From NCBI RefSeq assembly GCF_003001935.1, contig NZ_PVNG01000024.1, positions 1-64,000 on the forward strand: a stretch of DNA of 64,000 nucleotides. Direction: 5' to 3'. A model generated the notes under the pieces. The model saw nothing but the letters and a program-made list of their open reading frames with translations, did no database searches and had not been told where the DNA came from. Both the position numbers and the translations under genes were made by a program. Shown here piece after piece: positions 1 through 8,349 of this stretch. Numbering within the stretch: position 1 is the stretch's first letter; the number at the start of each line of letters is the position of its first letter. Source of the DNA: Nonomuraea fuscirosea. Its GTDB lineage: Bacteria; Actinomycetota; Actinomycetes; Streptosporangiales; Streptosporangiaceae.

Positions 1-511
1 GCGCGGGATCCGGGGCGGTGGCGGCGGCAGCCGCATGAGCAGGCGCAGTGCCGTGGATCTGGAGACCGCGACGGCCAGGACCGCCGAGAGCCGAGAGCCC
101 GCCCGGCCGGCTAGCTCTGTGACCACTGCGCCCAGTTGTCTGGTGAGCCGGCTGGTTCGACGCTGGTAGCGCTCAAGCAGCCCGGGCACCTGCTCACGAA
201 ACGTCTGCCGCGCATATTCCCACGCCGGGCAGAGCAGACGCCGTCCCTGTACCGAGATCACCACCCGCCGCCCGTCGAACCGGGACATCGGCTACCGTCC
301 GGCTGTAGTAGCCGTGCACCCGGCCGGTCAGCGTCCCGCACACCGGGCACGGTACCGGCTTATCCCGAGTACAGGTCGTGACCCGAATGAGGTCGTTCTC
401 GCCCGTCACTCCCTCGATGACCAGGGCGGACAGGCCCGCAAACACCACATTTGTAAGATCGTCGATCTTCAGCACGGCCCAGCCTGACAGCTGATCACCC
501 AGCGCCACCAC
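1..511 (-). pseudogene. ISL3-family transposase fragment, frameshifted
   Basis: The minus strand encodes the N-terminal part of an ISL3-type transposase. A zinc-finger-like segment (CPVCGTLTGRVHGYYSRT) is followed by ADVPV, as in the family's DNA-binding head. The frame is then broken: near position 278 one extra base separates ADVPV from DGRRVVISV. In the shifted frame the family sequence continues (RRLLCPAWEY, REQVPGLLERY, LAGRAG, SRSTALRLL) to the window edge. The gene is therefore both frameshifted and cut by the window. It is an inactive insertion-sequence remnant next to other mobile-element debris. The family call rests on remembered sequence patterns. Confidence 0.75.
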
Positions 512-564
512 CGATTACGGGCCAGAGCCGTTCTTTGTACAGTCCCACGCCGAAGATTCGGGTA

Positions 565-2140
565 TCAGGCGGCCTCGGCGCCGTCGAAGTCTCGGCCGGC
601 GGCGTCTGAGTTCTCGGCTTCGACCGTCACGTCCGAGGTGGCATCCTCATCGCGGCCGTCTCGTGCGGCGTGGGAGTATTGACCCGTTTCGAGTACGACT
701 GTCGCGGGGTGCTCCCCCGGGCTTTCCTCCACGACCTCTGCCTGGTCGACGGGTACGTCTCCCTGGTAGGGAGTGCCGTCGATGAGAGCCTGCTCGATCG
801 GGGCAGGCTGGTACGGCTGCAGCGTGCGCGTGCCGAGTTCCGGTCCGAGGGTGTTGACCAGAAACCGGAGCCACAGGGCCGCATCTTCGCTAGAGCACGG
901 GCCGTACTGGTCCGGCCGCCAGGTGTTCTTGCAGTCCTGGCTGGCTCTGGTCATCTGGTGCTCGAAGGCCACGGCGATGAGCCGCAGCAGCATCCTGGCC
1001 TGCTGGCCGGTCGAGGCGTCCCGTAGTGCTTGGTCGAGATCCGCCGGGCCGCCGAACTCCTCGTACAACGTGCTGCGACGGGACGACGTCAGGTAGTCCC
1101 GTACCGGACCGGGCATCTCCACCAGCATCTTGGTGACGAACGGCAGCACGGGCTTGGGTGCGGTCTTGCGCTGGAAGAACTCCGCCAGCCACTGCTGTCG
1201 CAGGGTGCCGACACGCGGCCAGGCGTTACGTCCTTCGATCACGATCTTCCTTGACGGCTCGTCCCCTCTGGGCTTGGTGTCCACGCGAGACGATGATGTT
1301 GCCTGGGCGTTCGAGGGCTCGGGGGCGCCTAGCCGTGCTCGGCGGGAGTGGTGCAGTAGTACTCCGGCTCGGTCTTGTTGTAGCTGTAGAAGAACGCGCC
1401 GTGCCCGGCGCAAGCGGCATGCCGATCAGGTTCCGAGTCGAACCCGTCGACGAGGTGGGCCAGGGTGTGGAGCAGGAACGCCTCCGGGGGCCGCGTTTCG
1501 GTTACGCGAACACCGGCCGCCTCCAACCTGGCGATGATCCTGTCGTGCTCGGCTTCCTCGGCCAGTTCGTCACGAACGGTCTCGACGGCATAGGCCACGG
1601 GGTGACCCCAGTCGATCCGCTGCTGGATCCTGGCCAGCGCGGCGTCATCGCCGTCGAACTCCGACAGCAACGCGATGTCGTCGAGCGTCCAGACATGGTC
1701 CATGGCGCGTGCGGCCCGTTTGGTCTGCTCGCTGATCCGGCCGGCCGCGATGCCCGCGCTGATCTGCTCTTTCGTACGGCCGGTACGCTGACGCAGCTCG
1801 GTGCGGGTGGCGCCTGCCTGATGTGCCTGGAACAGGGCCTGGGCTTGCTCGAACGCCGAAAGAGGAAGGCGGAAGTCTCCGTCGTTCTCGACGAGCTGGT
1901 CGATGAACAGACCAGCTCGGTCACCGGCCATGGTCAGATCGACCAGGCACAGCATCGTCTCCAACTGGAGCTTGCGGCCTCCTTCCAGGCGGCGGTTGCC
2001 CTTGGTCACCCAGAAGAGGTAGTCCTCTTCGCCTTCCTGGCGCTCATAGTCGTCGGGGATGGGAATCGCGGTGAGCACCACCTGCTGCTTGGCGAGCAAC
2101 GACTTACAGAAGGCGGAGGTGATGCCGTAATCCTCACGGA
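565..2140 (-). pseudogene. ParB/RepB/Spo0J-like partition protein, truncated and frameshifted
   Basis: Two minus-strand reading frames look like halves of one actinobacterial ParB-like protein of the kind carried by plasmids and integrative elements. The upstream half (about 2140 to 1329) has a GNRRL motif (ParB box), a helix-turn-helix-like stretch around RTELRQRTGRTKEQ, and ends at EYYCTTPAEHG followed by a stop. The downstream half (about 1330 to 565) continues in another frame with APEPSNAQA, then KIVIEGRNAWPRVGTLR and a C-terminal helical region. Family members usually carry both parts in one chain, so I infer a one-base frameshift near 1330. Alternatively the downstream half is a separate gene. 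The N-terminus is missing: sequence before REDYGITS reads into the antisense of an integrase fragment, so the junction near 2140 is a recombination point. Confidence 0.6.
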
Positions 2141-2144
2141 CGTC

Positions 2145-2336
2145 CGACCGATCAAGGTTCACGACACCCGCCGTACATGCGCCTCGCTGCTGGTCGCCCT
2201 CGACGTCCACCCGCGCGTGGCGATGCAGATCCTCCGCCACAGCAAGATCGCCGTAACCATGGACATCTACAGCGAGGTGCCGAGCGAGGCCACCAGGATG
2301 GCTCTCAGGCGCCTGGGGGACAGCCTGGGCTCGTAG
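2145..2336 (+). pseudogene. Tyrosine recombinase (integrase) C-terminal fragment
   Basis: About 60 residues match the catalytic C-terminus of a tyrosine integrase. They include the HxxR motif (VHDTRRTCASLL), the second histidine in ILRHSKIAVTM and the nucleophilic tyrosine in DIYSEV, then a normal tail ending at a stop. Everything upstream of RPIKVHDTR in this frame is antisense to the ParB-like remnant, so most of the gene is gone. The fragment ends 75 bp from the 3' end of tRNA-Val(CAC), a usual place for an integrative element's int gene. It cannot be functional. Confidence 0.75.
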
Positions 2337-2370
2337 GGACTGCTGCACAATGCTGCTGCATAAAGATCAA

Positions 2371-2404
2371 AAGGGCCACTCCCGCGTGATGGGATGTGGC
2401 CCTT
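2371..2404 (-). terminator. Probable terminator of tRNA-Val(CAC)
   Basis: On the minus strand, just after the tRNA, a hairpin with a 9-bp stem (AAGGGCCAC/GTGGCCCTT) plus TCCC/GGGA inner pairing is followed by a T-rich run (TTTTGATCTTTATG). This is the form of an intrinsic terminator. Confidence 0.7.
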
Positions 2405-2410
2405 GACCTG

Positions 2411-2485
2411 TGGTGGGCGATACTGGGATCGAACCAGTGACCTCTTCGGTGTGAACGAAGCGCTCTCCCGCTGAGCTAATCGCCC
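2411..2485 (-). tRNA. tRNA-Val (anticodon CAC)
   Basis: Read on the minus strand the sequence folds as a full cloverleaf. The acceptor stem is GGGCGAT/ATCGCCC, the D arm is normal, the anticodon stem CTTCG/CGAAG holds the loop TTCACAC (anticodon CAC), and the T arm ends in GTTCGATC. The 3' CCA is encoded. Its 3' end faces the integrase remnant, so this tRNA is the likely attachment site of the decayed element to the left. Confidence 0.95.
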
Positions 2486-2951
2486 GCCCTGCCGGTGCCT
2501 TGCGGTGCCGACGTGGAAAACCATACCGCACTCCGGGGCCCACAGCGAAACCAATACGAGGGGGCGATCAAGGGGAGGAGCGAGGCGTCTCGGGGGTCGG
2601 GTCAGAGGGATTCGGGTGAAACGCGGCGGTTGCCCATCGGCACGGCGGGCGGGTGGCATACCATCGTCGTGTCCCGGAAGGCATCGGCCACGATCTTTGG
2701 TGAGAAACGTTCATGGGCGGCGCGTCCGGGGCAGGCTCCAGAGCACGCAAAACCCTTGCAAATACGACCCGATTGATGCCGTTTAGCCTGGTAGATGCCT
2801 AAATGTCCAGCTGTGATGTGCGTTACAGAAGGCCCTGGAAGCGGAATCTTTCCTACAGGTTTCTTCGTTCCGCGTCATAGCTCGCGACGAAGTCCGTCAG
2901 AGCAGTGAAAGCCCCGAAGAGGGGACCTACGACGAAAAGGTTTGGCTGACG
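2486..2951. other. Intergenic region between tRNA-Val and ssgB
   Basis: I see no convincing gene in this stretch. Open frames here lack family resemblance and good ribosome binding sites. It should hold the tRNA-Val promoter (reading left; a possible -10 TATGGT about 60 bp upstream of the tRNA) and the ssgB promoter and leader (reading right). The part near 2750-2880 is less G+C-rich than its surroundings, which fits a promoter region. No confident -35/-10 pair was found for ssgB. Confidence 0.5.
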
Positions 2952-3368
2952 ATGAACAGCACCACCGTCTCCGCCGAGCTTGGCCTTCGGCTTGTGGTCC
3001 CCGACCGTACGACCGTCCCCCTGCTCGCCGGACTGAGTTACACAGCCGACGACCCTTATGCCATCCGCATGGCGTTCCACGTAGGGAACGACGAACCGGT
3101 CGAGTGGATCTTCGCCCGCGAGTTGCTGACCGTGGGCATCGTGAGGCGTGTCGGCGACGGCGACGTGCAGGTCTGGCCCGCACGCGCCGACGGCGAGCGC
3201 ACCTTGCACATCAGCTTGACGTCCCCGTTCGGGCAGGCGCTGTTCGAGGTGCCGCTGGCCCCGCTCACGGAGTTCCTGCACCGTACGTACGAGAAAGTGC
3301 CGGCCGGGCGTGAGACCGACTACATGGATCTGGACGCTGAGCTGACCAACATGTTGTGGCCCTCCTGA
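2952..3368 (+). CDS. ssgB: SsgA/SsgB-family sporulation and cell-division regulator
   Basis: This 138-residue protein matches the SsgA-like family, which is restricted to morphologically complex actinomycetes. SsgB positions FtsZ at future sporulation septa. Family features are the start (MNSTTVSAELGLRLVV), the DPYAIRMAFH stretch, EWIFARELL, GDVQVWP, and the C-terminal acidic helix ending in LDAELTNMLWPS. The length is the usual size. The close fit at both ends suggests SsgB rather than a divergent paralogue, but the paralogues are hard to tell apart by eye. The start ATG has an AAAAGG element about 10 nt upstream. The gene stands alone and converges on the DUF305 gene. Confidence 0.85.
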   Translation: MNSTTVSAELGLRLVVPDRTTVPLLAGLSYTADDPYAIRMAFHVGNDEPVEWIFARELLTVGIVRRVGDGDVQVWPARADGERTLHISLTSPFGQALFEVPLAPLTEFLHRTYEKVPAGRETDYMDLDAELTNMLWPS

Positions 3369-3375
3369 GCCGACG

Positions 3376-4047
3376 CTAGGCGGGCAGGGAGCCCAGGACC
3401 TCGCGCATGCGGGCGATCTCGATGCTCTGGCCCGAGTGGACATCCTTGGCCAGCAGCCGCATGCGCTGGTCGCGGCCCCCGGCCAGCTCCTCCCCCGCCA
3501 TCTTCACCGCCCCCTCGTGGTGCCTGGTCATGAGCTGCAGGAACATCCGGTCGAAGACCCCTCCCTGGGCGGCGCGCAGCGCGTTCAGCTGGTCCTGGGT
3601 GGCCATGCCGTAACCGGGGTCCGTCGTGTGCGCGTGCCCGGCGGGGGCCTCGCGGCCCAGTTCGCGCAGCCAGGTGGTCATGGCCTTGATCTCCGGGGTC
3701 TGGGCGGCGGCGATCTGGCGGGCGAACGAGCGGATGGCCGGCGTCGTCGTACGCGCCTCCACCAATGAGGTCATCTCCAGTGCCTGCCGGTGGTGCGGGA
3801 TCATCCCCTCCGCGAAGCGCACGTCCGAGGCCACCGTGGCGGCCGGCGTCCGCCCGACGCGCTCCCCCGGCGTCGCCGTACGGGCCGGAGCGCCGGGGCT
3901 GCCGGGCACGATGACCGGCGCCTGCGTACCTATGGGTGACGGCCCGGCGGGCCGAGGTGGCTCCGGTGTGCACGCAGTAAGCGCAAATGTCGCCATAACT
4001 GTGATGATTACCGTACGCGGCCTCGCACCTGCTGACATAGCTTCCAT
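3376..4047 (-). CDS. DUF305 lipoprotein
   Basis: This 223-residue secreted lipoprotein has a signal peptide with lipobox (FALTAC) around residues 21-26, then a Pro/Thr-rich linker to about residue 70. Two copies of the DUF305 helical motif follow: FAEGMIPHHRQALEM and LQLMTRHHEGAVKMA. The paired HH motifs are the family signature and are thought to bind metal (copper resistance is suggested for relatives); that role is not shown here. It is divergent from the LVIVD-repeat lipoprotein gene with about 30 bp between starts. I have seen the two families side by side in actinomycetes, so they probably act together at the cell surface. Confidence 0.85.
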   Translation of the reverse strand: MEAMSAGARPRTVIITVMATFALTACTPEPPRPAGPSPIGTQAPVIVPGSPGAPARTATPGERVGRTPAATVASDVRFAEGMIPHHRQALEMTSLVEARTTTPAIRSFARQIAAAQTPEIKAMTTWLRELGREAPAGHAHTTDPGYGMATQDQLNALRAAQGGVFDRMFLQLMTRHHEGAVKMAGEELAGGRDQRMRLLAKDVHSGQSIEIARMREVLGSLPA

Positions 4048-4076
4048 AGTGAGCTACGAGACAAAGGGGATGCGCG

Positions 4077-5462
4077 TTGATCTCTGCCACATTGCGCGGA
4101 GCGTTGCTGTGTACGGCGCTGTTAATGGCCTCCGCCTGCGCCGCGGAGCCACCCGCGGCCGGTACGCCGACGCCCGCCGGTACGCAGGAGACCAGCGCCG
4201 CGGCCGGTACGCCGGCCGCGTCGGCCGCGGGTGACGTGAAGACGAGCCCGAACGTCGAGCACGTCGCCCACATCCCGCGGGCGGCCCCGCTCAACGGGGA
4301 GGCCGACTTCAACACCGACCTGGCCTTCCAGGGGGACTACGCCTACGTAGGGAACTTCGGCGGCTTCGCGATCTACGACATCAGCGACCCGACGAAGCCG
4401 CAGGTCGTCAGCCAGGTGTCCTGCCCGGCGCAGCAGAACGACGTGACGGTGCACGAGAACCTGCTGATCCTGTCGATCGACGAGCCGCGCGGCGGCCCGG
4501 AGTGCGACTCCGGCGAGGGCCGGCGCAGCTGGGAGGGTCTGCGGATCTTCGACATCAGCGACAAGAAGAGTCCTGAGTACGTCGGCGCGGTCCAGACCGA
4601 GTGCGGCTCCCACACCCACACGATGGTCCCCGCCGGGGAGAGCCTCTACGTGTACGTCTCGTCGCCGGGCCCGGAACCGGACTCGGAGACCTGCCCCGCT
4701 CCCCACGAACTCATCCAGATCGTGGAAGTCCCCATGAAGTCGCCGGAGAAGGCGAAGGTCGTCGCGAAGCCGGACATCTTCCCCGAGCGTCAGCACTCCG
4801 AGTTCGCCTCCGGCTGCCACGACATCACCGCGTACCCGGAGAAGAAGCTGGCGGCGGCGGCCTGCTTCGGTGACGGCGTGCTGCTCGACATCGCCGACCC
4901 GGTCAAGCCGAAGGTGCTGCAGCAGCTCACCGACACCGAGAACTTCCAGATCTGGCACTCGGCCACGTTCAACAACGACGGGACGAAGGTCGTGTTCAGC
5001 GACGAGCTGGGCGGCGGCGGCCAGGCCACCTGCGACACCAACACCCCGGCCACCAAGGGCGCGAACGCCGTGTACGACCTGGTCGGCGGCAAGCTGGAGA
5101 AGCGCGGCTACTTCAAGATCCCGCGGGTGCAGCAGGAGGACGAGAACTGCGTGGCCCACAACGGCTCCCTGGTCCCCGTCAAGGGCAAGGACATCATGGT
5201 GCAGGCGTGGTACCAGGGCGGCGTGTCGATCTGGGACTTCACCGACTCGGCCGCGCCGAAGGAGATCGGGTTCTTCGAGCGCGGGCCGCACCCGGAGGGG
5301 GGCATCGCGGGCTCGTGGTCGGCGTACTACTACAACGGCTACATCTACTCCAGTGACATCCTGGAGGGCCTGGACGTCCTGAAGATCACCGATCCGCTGA
5401 CCGATCCGGCCGGGCAGGTCAAGATGGACGACTTCAACGTTCAGACGCAGAAGTCCTACTGA
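4077..5462 (+). CDS. LVIVD-repeat beta-propeller lipoprotein
   Basis: The 461-residue protein begins with a lipoprotein signal (LLMASAC at about residues 15-21) and a Thr/Ala/Pro-rich linker. It then carries repeats of the LVIVD type: YAYVGNFGGFAIYDISDPTKPQ, LRIFDISDKKSPEYVG, GVLLDIADPVKPKVL, GVSIWDFTDSAAPKEIG and LDVLKITDPLT. Such repeats build a beta-propeller, here expected outside the membrane. The start is TTG at 4077, chosen for its AAGGGG ribosome site and because the signal peptide begins there. Its partner appears to be the divergent DUF305 lipoprotein. The function is not known; binding of a metal or surface ligand is a guess from the neighbour. Confidence 0.8.
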   Translation: MISATLRGALLCTALLMASACAAEPPAAGTPTPAGTQETSAAAGTPAASAAGDVKTSPNVEHVAHIPRAAPLNGEADFNTDLAFQGDYAYVGNFGGFAIYDISDPTKPQVVSQVSCPAQQNDVTVHENLLILSIDEPRGGPECDSGEGRRSWEGLRIFDISDKKSPEYVGAVQTECGSHTHTMVPAGESLYVYVSSPGPEPDSETCPAPHELIQIVEVPMKSPEKAKVVAKPDIFPERQHSEFASGCHDITAYPEKKLAAAACFGDGVLLDIADPVKPKVLQQLTDTENFQIWHSATFNNDGTKVVFSDELGGGGQATCDTNTPATKGANAVYDLVGGKLEKRGYFKIPRVQQEDENCVAHNGSLVPVKGKDIMVQAWYQGGVSIWDFTDSAAPKEIGFFERGPHPEGGIAGSWSAYYYNGYIYSSDILEGLDVLKITDPLTDPAGQVKMDDFNVQTQKSY

Positions 5463-5477
5463 TCCGACGCGGAAAAG

Positions 5478-5502
5478 CCGTGGGCCCGCAACGGGCCCAC
5501 GG
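5478..5502. terminator. Bidirectional terminator hairpin
   Basis: A perfect 11-bp inverted repeat (CCGTGGGCCCG / CGGGCCCACGG) with a 3-nt loop lies between the convergent LVIVD gene and pabC. It has an AAAA run on its left side, giving a T run for leftward transcripts. Confidence 0.75.
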
Positions 5503-5511
5503 TGGTCGCGG

Positions 5512-6342
5512 TCAGGGGTTGAGGTCGGCGGCCGAGCGCTCGGCGAAGACCTGCATGGCCTTGGTGGTGATCGGGCCGGGCGCGGCGGGCAGCTCGGTGT
5601 CGTCGACGAGCCTGATCGGCTGGACGTCGCGGGTGGTGGAGGTGAGGAACGCCTCCTCGGCCTCGTACAGGGCCTGGAGCGGCACGTCGGCCTCCTCGCC
5701 GCCGCACCATTCGAGCACCAGCGCCCGGGTGACGCCGGCCAGGCAGCCGGAGCCGAGGGTGGGCGTGAGCAGGCGGCCGCCGCGGACGATGAAGATGTTG
5801 GAGCCGGTGCCCTCGCACAGGTTGCCGGCCAGGTTGCCGAAGATGGCCTCGCCGCCGCCGCGCCGCTTCGCGTGCAGCAGCGCCTTGGCGTTGTCGCCGT
5901 AGGAGGTGCTCTTGACGCCGGACAGGGCGCCGCGCTCGTTGCGCGGCCACGGGACGACGGCGACGTTCGCCGTCTCGGGGAACGGCTTCTGCTCGTCCAC
6001 GATGACGACGGAGGTGGTGCCCTGGTGGCCGCGGTCGGAGCCGAGCGGGCCCGGGCCGCTGGTGTAGGTGACGCGGATGCGTCCGAGAGACCAGGCGGGC
6101 GCGACGGCGAGAAGCCGGTCGATGCCGTCGGCGATGGCCTCGACGTCGGGGTCGGGCAGGTCCATGCGCTGGGCGGAGAGCGTGAGCCGGTCGAGGTGCC
6201 GGGTGAGCGCGAACGACTTGCCGTCAACGATCTTGATCGTCTCGAAGACGCCGTCGCCGACCATGAGCCCGTGGTCGAACACCGAGACGGTGGCCTTCCC
6301 GGGGTCGATCACTTGCCCGTTGACCCAGACAGGGATGTTCAT
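5512..6342 (-). CDS. pabC: Class IV aminotransferase, probable aminodeoxychorismate lyase
   Basis: This 276-residue PLP enzyme belongs to fold type IV (branched-chain aminotransferase/aminodeoxychorismate lyase). The N-terminus has VFDHGLMVGDGVFETIKI, the PLP lysine is expected at K144 (GVKSTSYGDN), and EGTGSNIFIV marks the cofactor phosphate region. It should release pyruvate from 4-amino-4-deoxychorismate to give p-aminobenzoate for folate. The specificity is inferred from position: its ATG directly follows the TGA of pabB, and a GGAGG ribosome site lies inside the end of pabB, so the two are translationally coupled. Confidence 0.85.
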   Translation of the reverse strand: MNIPVWVNGQVIDPGKATVSVFDHGLMVGDGVFETIKIVDGKSFALTRHLDRLTLSAQRMDLPDPDVEAIADGIDRLLAVAPAWSLGRIRVTYTSGPGPLGSDRGHQGTTSVVIVDEQKPFPETANVAVVPWPRNERGALSGVKSTSYGDNAKALLHAKRRGGGEAIFGNLAGNLCEGTGSNIFIVRGGRLLTPTLGSGCLAGVTRALVLEWCGGEEADVPLQALYEAEEAFLTSTTRDVQPIRLVDDTELPAAPGPITTKAMQVFAERSAADLNP

Positions 6343-7368
6343 TCAGATTCCTCCTGTGGATGCCAGCGCGATCAGCCTGGCTGCTTTGAGCTCGGTCTCG
6401 AACCACTCGCGCCCGGGGTCGCTGCCCCAGGTGATGCCCGCTCCCGTGCCGAACCGGAGCTCGTCTCGGCCGTCGGCCGAGGGCGAGATCCAGAATGTCC
6501 TGATGCCTACGGCCAGCGCCGCCCTGCCTCGGTCGGCGTCGACCCAGCCCACGGCCCCACAGTACGGGCCCCGGGGGACCGGTTCGAGCTCATTGATGAT
6601 GCGCAGAGCCGACGACTTCGGCGCGCCTGTGACAGATCCGGGCGGGAAAGTCGCGGCGAAGAGCTCGGGCCAGCCCGCCCCGGGCGCGAGCCGGGCGCGG
6701 ACGGTGGAGACGAGGTGGACCAGCCCCGGGTATTCCTCGGCCGCGCACAACGACGGCACCTCGACGGAGCCGACGGCCGCGACCCGGCCGAGGTCGTTGC
6801 GGACGAGGTCGACGATCATGACGTTCTCGGCGTAGTCCTTCTCCAGCAGGCCGTCCACGGTCTCGGCCGTGCCCTTGATGGGGCCCGACTCGATGACGTC
6901 GCCGTCGCGCGACAGGTACAGCTCCGGCGAGGCCGAGACCACGCTGAGGCCGGGGACCTGGATCACGGCCGCGTACGACGCCGGATGGGCCTCGGCGAGC
7001 CGGGCGGCCAGGGCGAGCGGGTCGGCGTCGGGCGGCACGGGCGCGCTCAGGACCCGGCAGAGGTTGGCCTGGTAGACCTCGCCCTGCTCGATGTAGGCCC
7101 TGATGGCCTGGACGCCGCGCTCGTAGCCGGCCCGGTCGAGGGAGCTGCGCCACTGGTCGGGCCGGGGGCCGCGCCAGGGGGCGGCGGGCGTGGGCAGGGG
7201 GGCGCGGCGCACCCGGTCGAACCGGGCGCACGTCACCTTGCCCTCGTAGTCGACGACGACGGCCCACCAGCCCTCGCTGTCGAGCGCGGCGAGGTCTGAG
7301 GTCACGTCGCGCAACCCGGTGGCGGACACATGACCTAAGTGGGCGAAACCGTCGTACACGCCTTCCAT
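6343..7368 (-). CDS. pabB: Aminodeoxychorismate synthase component I
   Basis: This 341-residue protein has the chorismate-binding fold of the anthranilate/PABA synthase family. Visible motifs are YIEQGEVYQANLCRVL, ASPELYLSRDG, ESGPIKGTAETVDG, DLVRNDLGRV, PPGSVTGAPKSSAL and RGPYCGAVGWVD. It should aminate chorismate to aminodeoxychorismate, with ammonia from a glutaminase subunit (pabA) not found beside it. The start is ATG at 7368 with GGGAG just upstream. A longer frame exists upstream but is antisense-like and overlaps lysR. The 5' end overlaps the 3' end of lysR by 34 bp, and pabC follows directly. It is shorter than long PabB forms because it lacks most of the N-terminal regulatory part. 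Confidence 0.88.
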   Translation of the reverse strand: MEGVYDGFAHLGHVSATGLRDVTSDLAALDSEGWWAVVVDYEGKVTCARFDRVRRAPLPTPAAPWRGPRPDQWRSSLDRAGYERGVQAIRAYIEQGEVYQANLCRVLSAPVPPDADPLALAARLAEAHPASYAAVIQVPGLSVVSASPELYLSRDGDVIESGPIKGTAETVDGLLEKDYAENVMIVDLVRNDLGRVAAVGSVEVPSLCAAEEYPGLVHLVSTVRARLAPGAGWPELFAATFPPGSVTGAPKSSALRIINELEPVPRGPYCGAVGWVDADRGRAALAVGIRTFWISPSADGRDELRFGTGAGITWGSDPGREWFETELKAARLIALASTGGI

Positions 7369-8252
7369 TCTCCCAGCATCTGGACCAGCTCCAGCGCGGC
7401 GGGCAGTGGCGTATCGGGCAGGGCCGCGTAGACCTTCCGTACGGGCGCCGTACCCTTCAGCGGTTTGAGCACCAGATCCGCCGGTACGGCCCGCGCCGCG
7501 AGCTCCGGCACCAGCGTCACCCCGAGCCCCGCCGCGACGAACCCGAACTTGCCCGACCATTCGGCCACCCGCAGCCCGCTGCGCGGCGTGAAGCCGGCCG
7601 CCGCGCACGCCGTCACCAGCAGCGTCGGCTGACCGCGCGGGGCGGCCTCGATCCAGGTCTCGGCGGCCAGGTCGCGCAGGTCCACCTCCGGCTCGGCGGC
7701 CAGCCGGTGCCCGGCGGGCAGCGCGACGAACAGCCGGTCCTCGATCAGCGGCACGGTGCCCGCGCCGCCGCCGGGCAGGCCCGCCGGGTAGTCGCTGATG
7801 ACGGCCACGTCGAGGGCGCCCGCGTGCAGCCGGTCCATCAGGCGGGAGCTGAGCCCCTCCGTCAGCCGCAGCTCCACGCGCGGGTTGCGGCTCGCGAAGC
7901 GCTTGAGCGTGCCGGGCACCAGGTCGACGTTGGCCGTGGCGAACGCGCCCACCCGCAGCGTGCCGCCGCGCCCGCCGTGGATGGCGGCCAGCTCCTCCCC
8001 CGCCCGGTCGAGCCGGTCGAGCACGGCCACCGCGTGCCGGTGCAGCGCGGTGCCGGCGGGCGTGAGACGCACGCCCCGGGCCAGGCGCTCGAACAGCGGC
8101 CCGCCGGCGGCGCGCTCCAGCGCGGCCACGCGGCGGGAGACCGCGGACTGGGTGTAGCCGAGCAGCTCGGCGGCGGCGGTGAACGAGCCGCTTCTGGCGA
8201 CCTCGTCGAACAGGCGCAGCGCGGCGGTGTCGAAGGCATTCGTGTCAGGCAT
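7335..8252 (-). CDS. LysR-family transcriptional regulator
   Basis: The 305-residue protein has a winged helix-turn-helix at residues 6-65 (LRLFDEVARSGSFTAAAELLGYTQSAVSRRVAALE) and a LysR-type effector domain (LRVGAFATANVDLVPGTL, LDVAVISDYP, GLGVTLVPELA). The start is ATG at 8252. It is divergent from the dehydrogenase-RidA gene with 58 bp between, so that gene is the likely target. On the other side it overlaps pabB, which may be carried along on its transcript. The effector is unknown. Confidence 0.9.
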   Translation of the reverse strand: MPDTNAFDTAALRLFDEVARSGSFTAAAELLGYTQSAVSRRVAALERAAGGPLFERLARGVRLTPAGTALHRHAVAVLDRLDRAGEELAAIHGGRGGTLRVGAFATANVDLVPGTLKRFASRNPRVELRLTEGLSSRLMDRLHAGALDVAVISDYPAGLPGGGAGTVPLIEDRLFVALPAGHRLAAEPEVDLRDLAAETWIEAAPRGQPTLLVTACAAAGFTPRSGLRVAEWSGKFGFVAAGLGVTLVPELAARAVPADLVLKPLKGTAPVRKVYAALPDTPLPAALELVQMLGEWKACTTVSPT

Positions 8253-8349
8253 GGCTGGTATGCAATCTAGTCGCTGGTGGAATACCTCGCGACGGGGTTC
8301 ACTGAGGCACGTGATTGCATTTCTCGGACAGATTGCATTTCTCGGGCAG
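8253..8349. promoter_or_regulatory. Divergent regulatory region with ATGCAAT/ATTGCAT motifs
   Basis: The gap between lysR and the divergent fusion gene holds ATGCAAT at 8260-8266 and its inverse ATTGCAT at 8314-8320 and again at 8332-8338, inside the coding start. These inverted motifs are candidate LysR sites. The last copy arises from an 18-bp tandem duplication (8314-8331 and 8332-8349). Confidence 0.35.

Noticed and set aside
1-2485. An active prophage or plasmid
   Set aside because: All three mobile-element genes are truncated or frameshifted, and no replication, capsid or transfer genes are seen.
4122-6227. A 701-codon open frame on the minus strand across the LVIVD gene and pabC
   Set aside because: It is antisense to two well-supported genes, has repetitive Arg/Pro/Leu/Val composition typical of GC-driven shadow frames, and shows no family motif.
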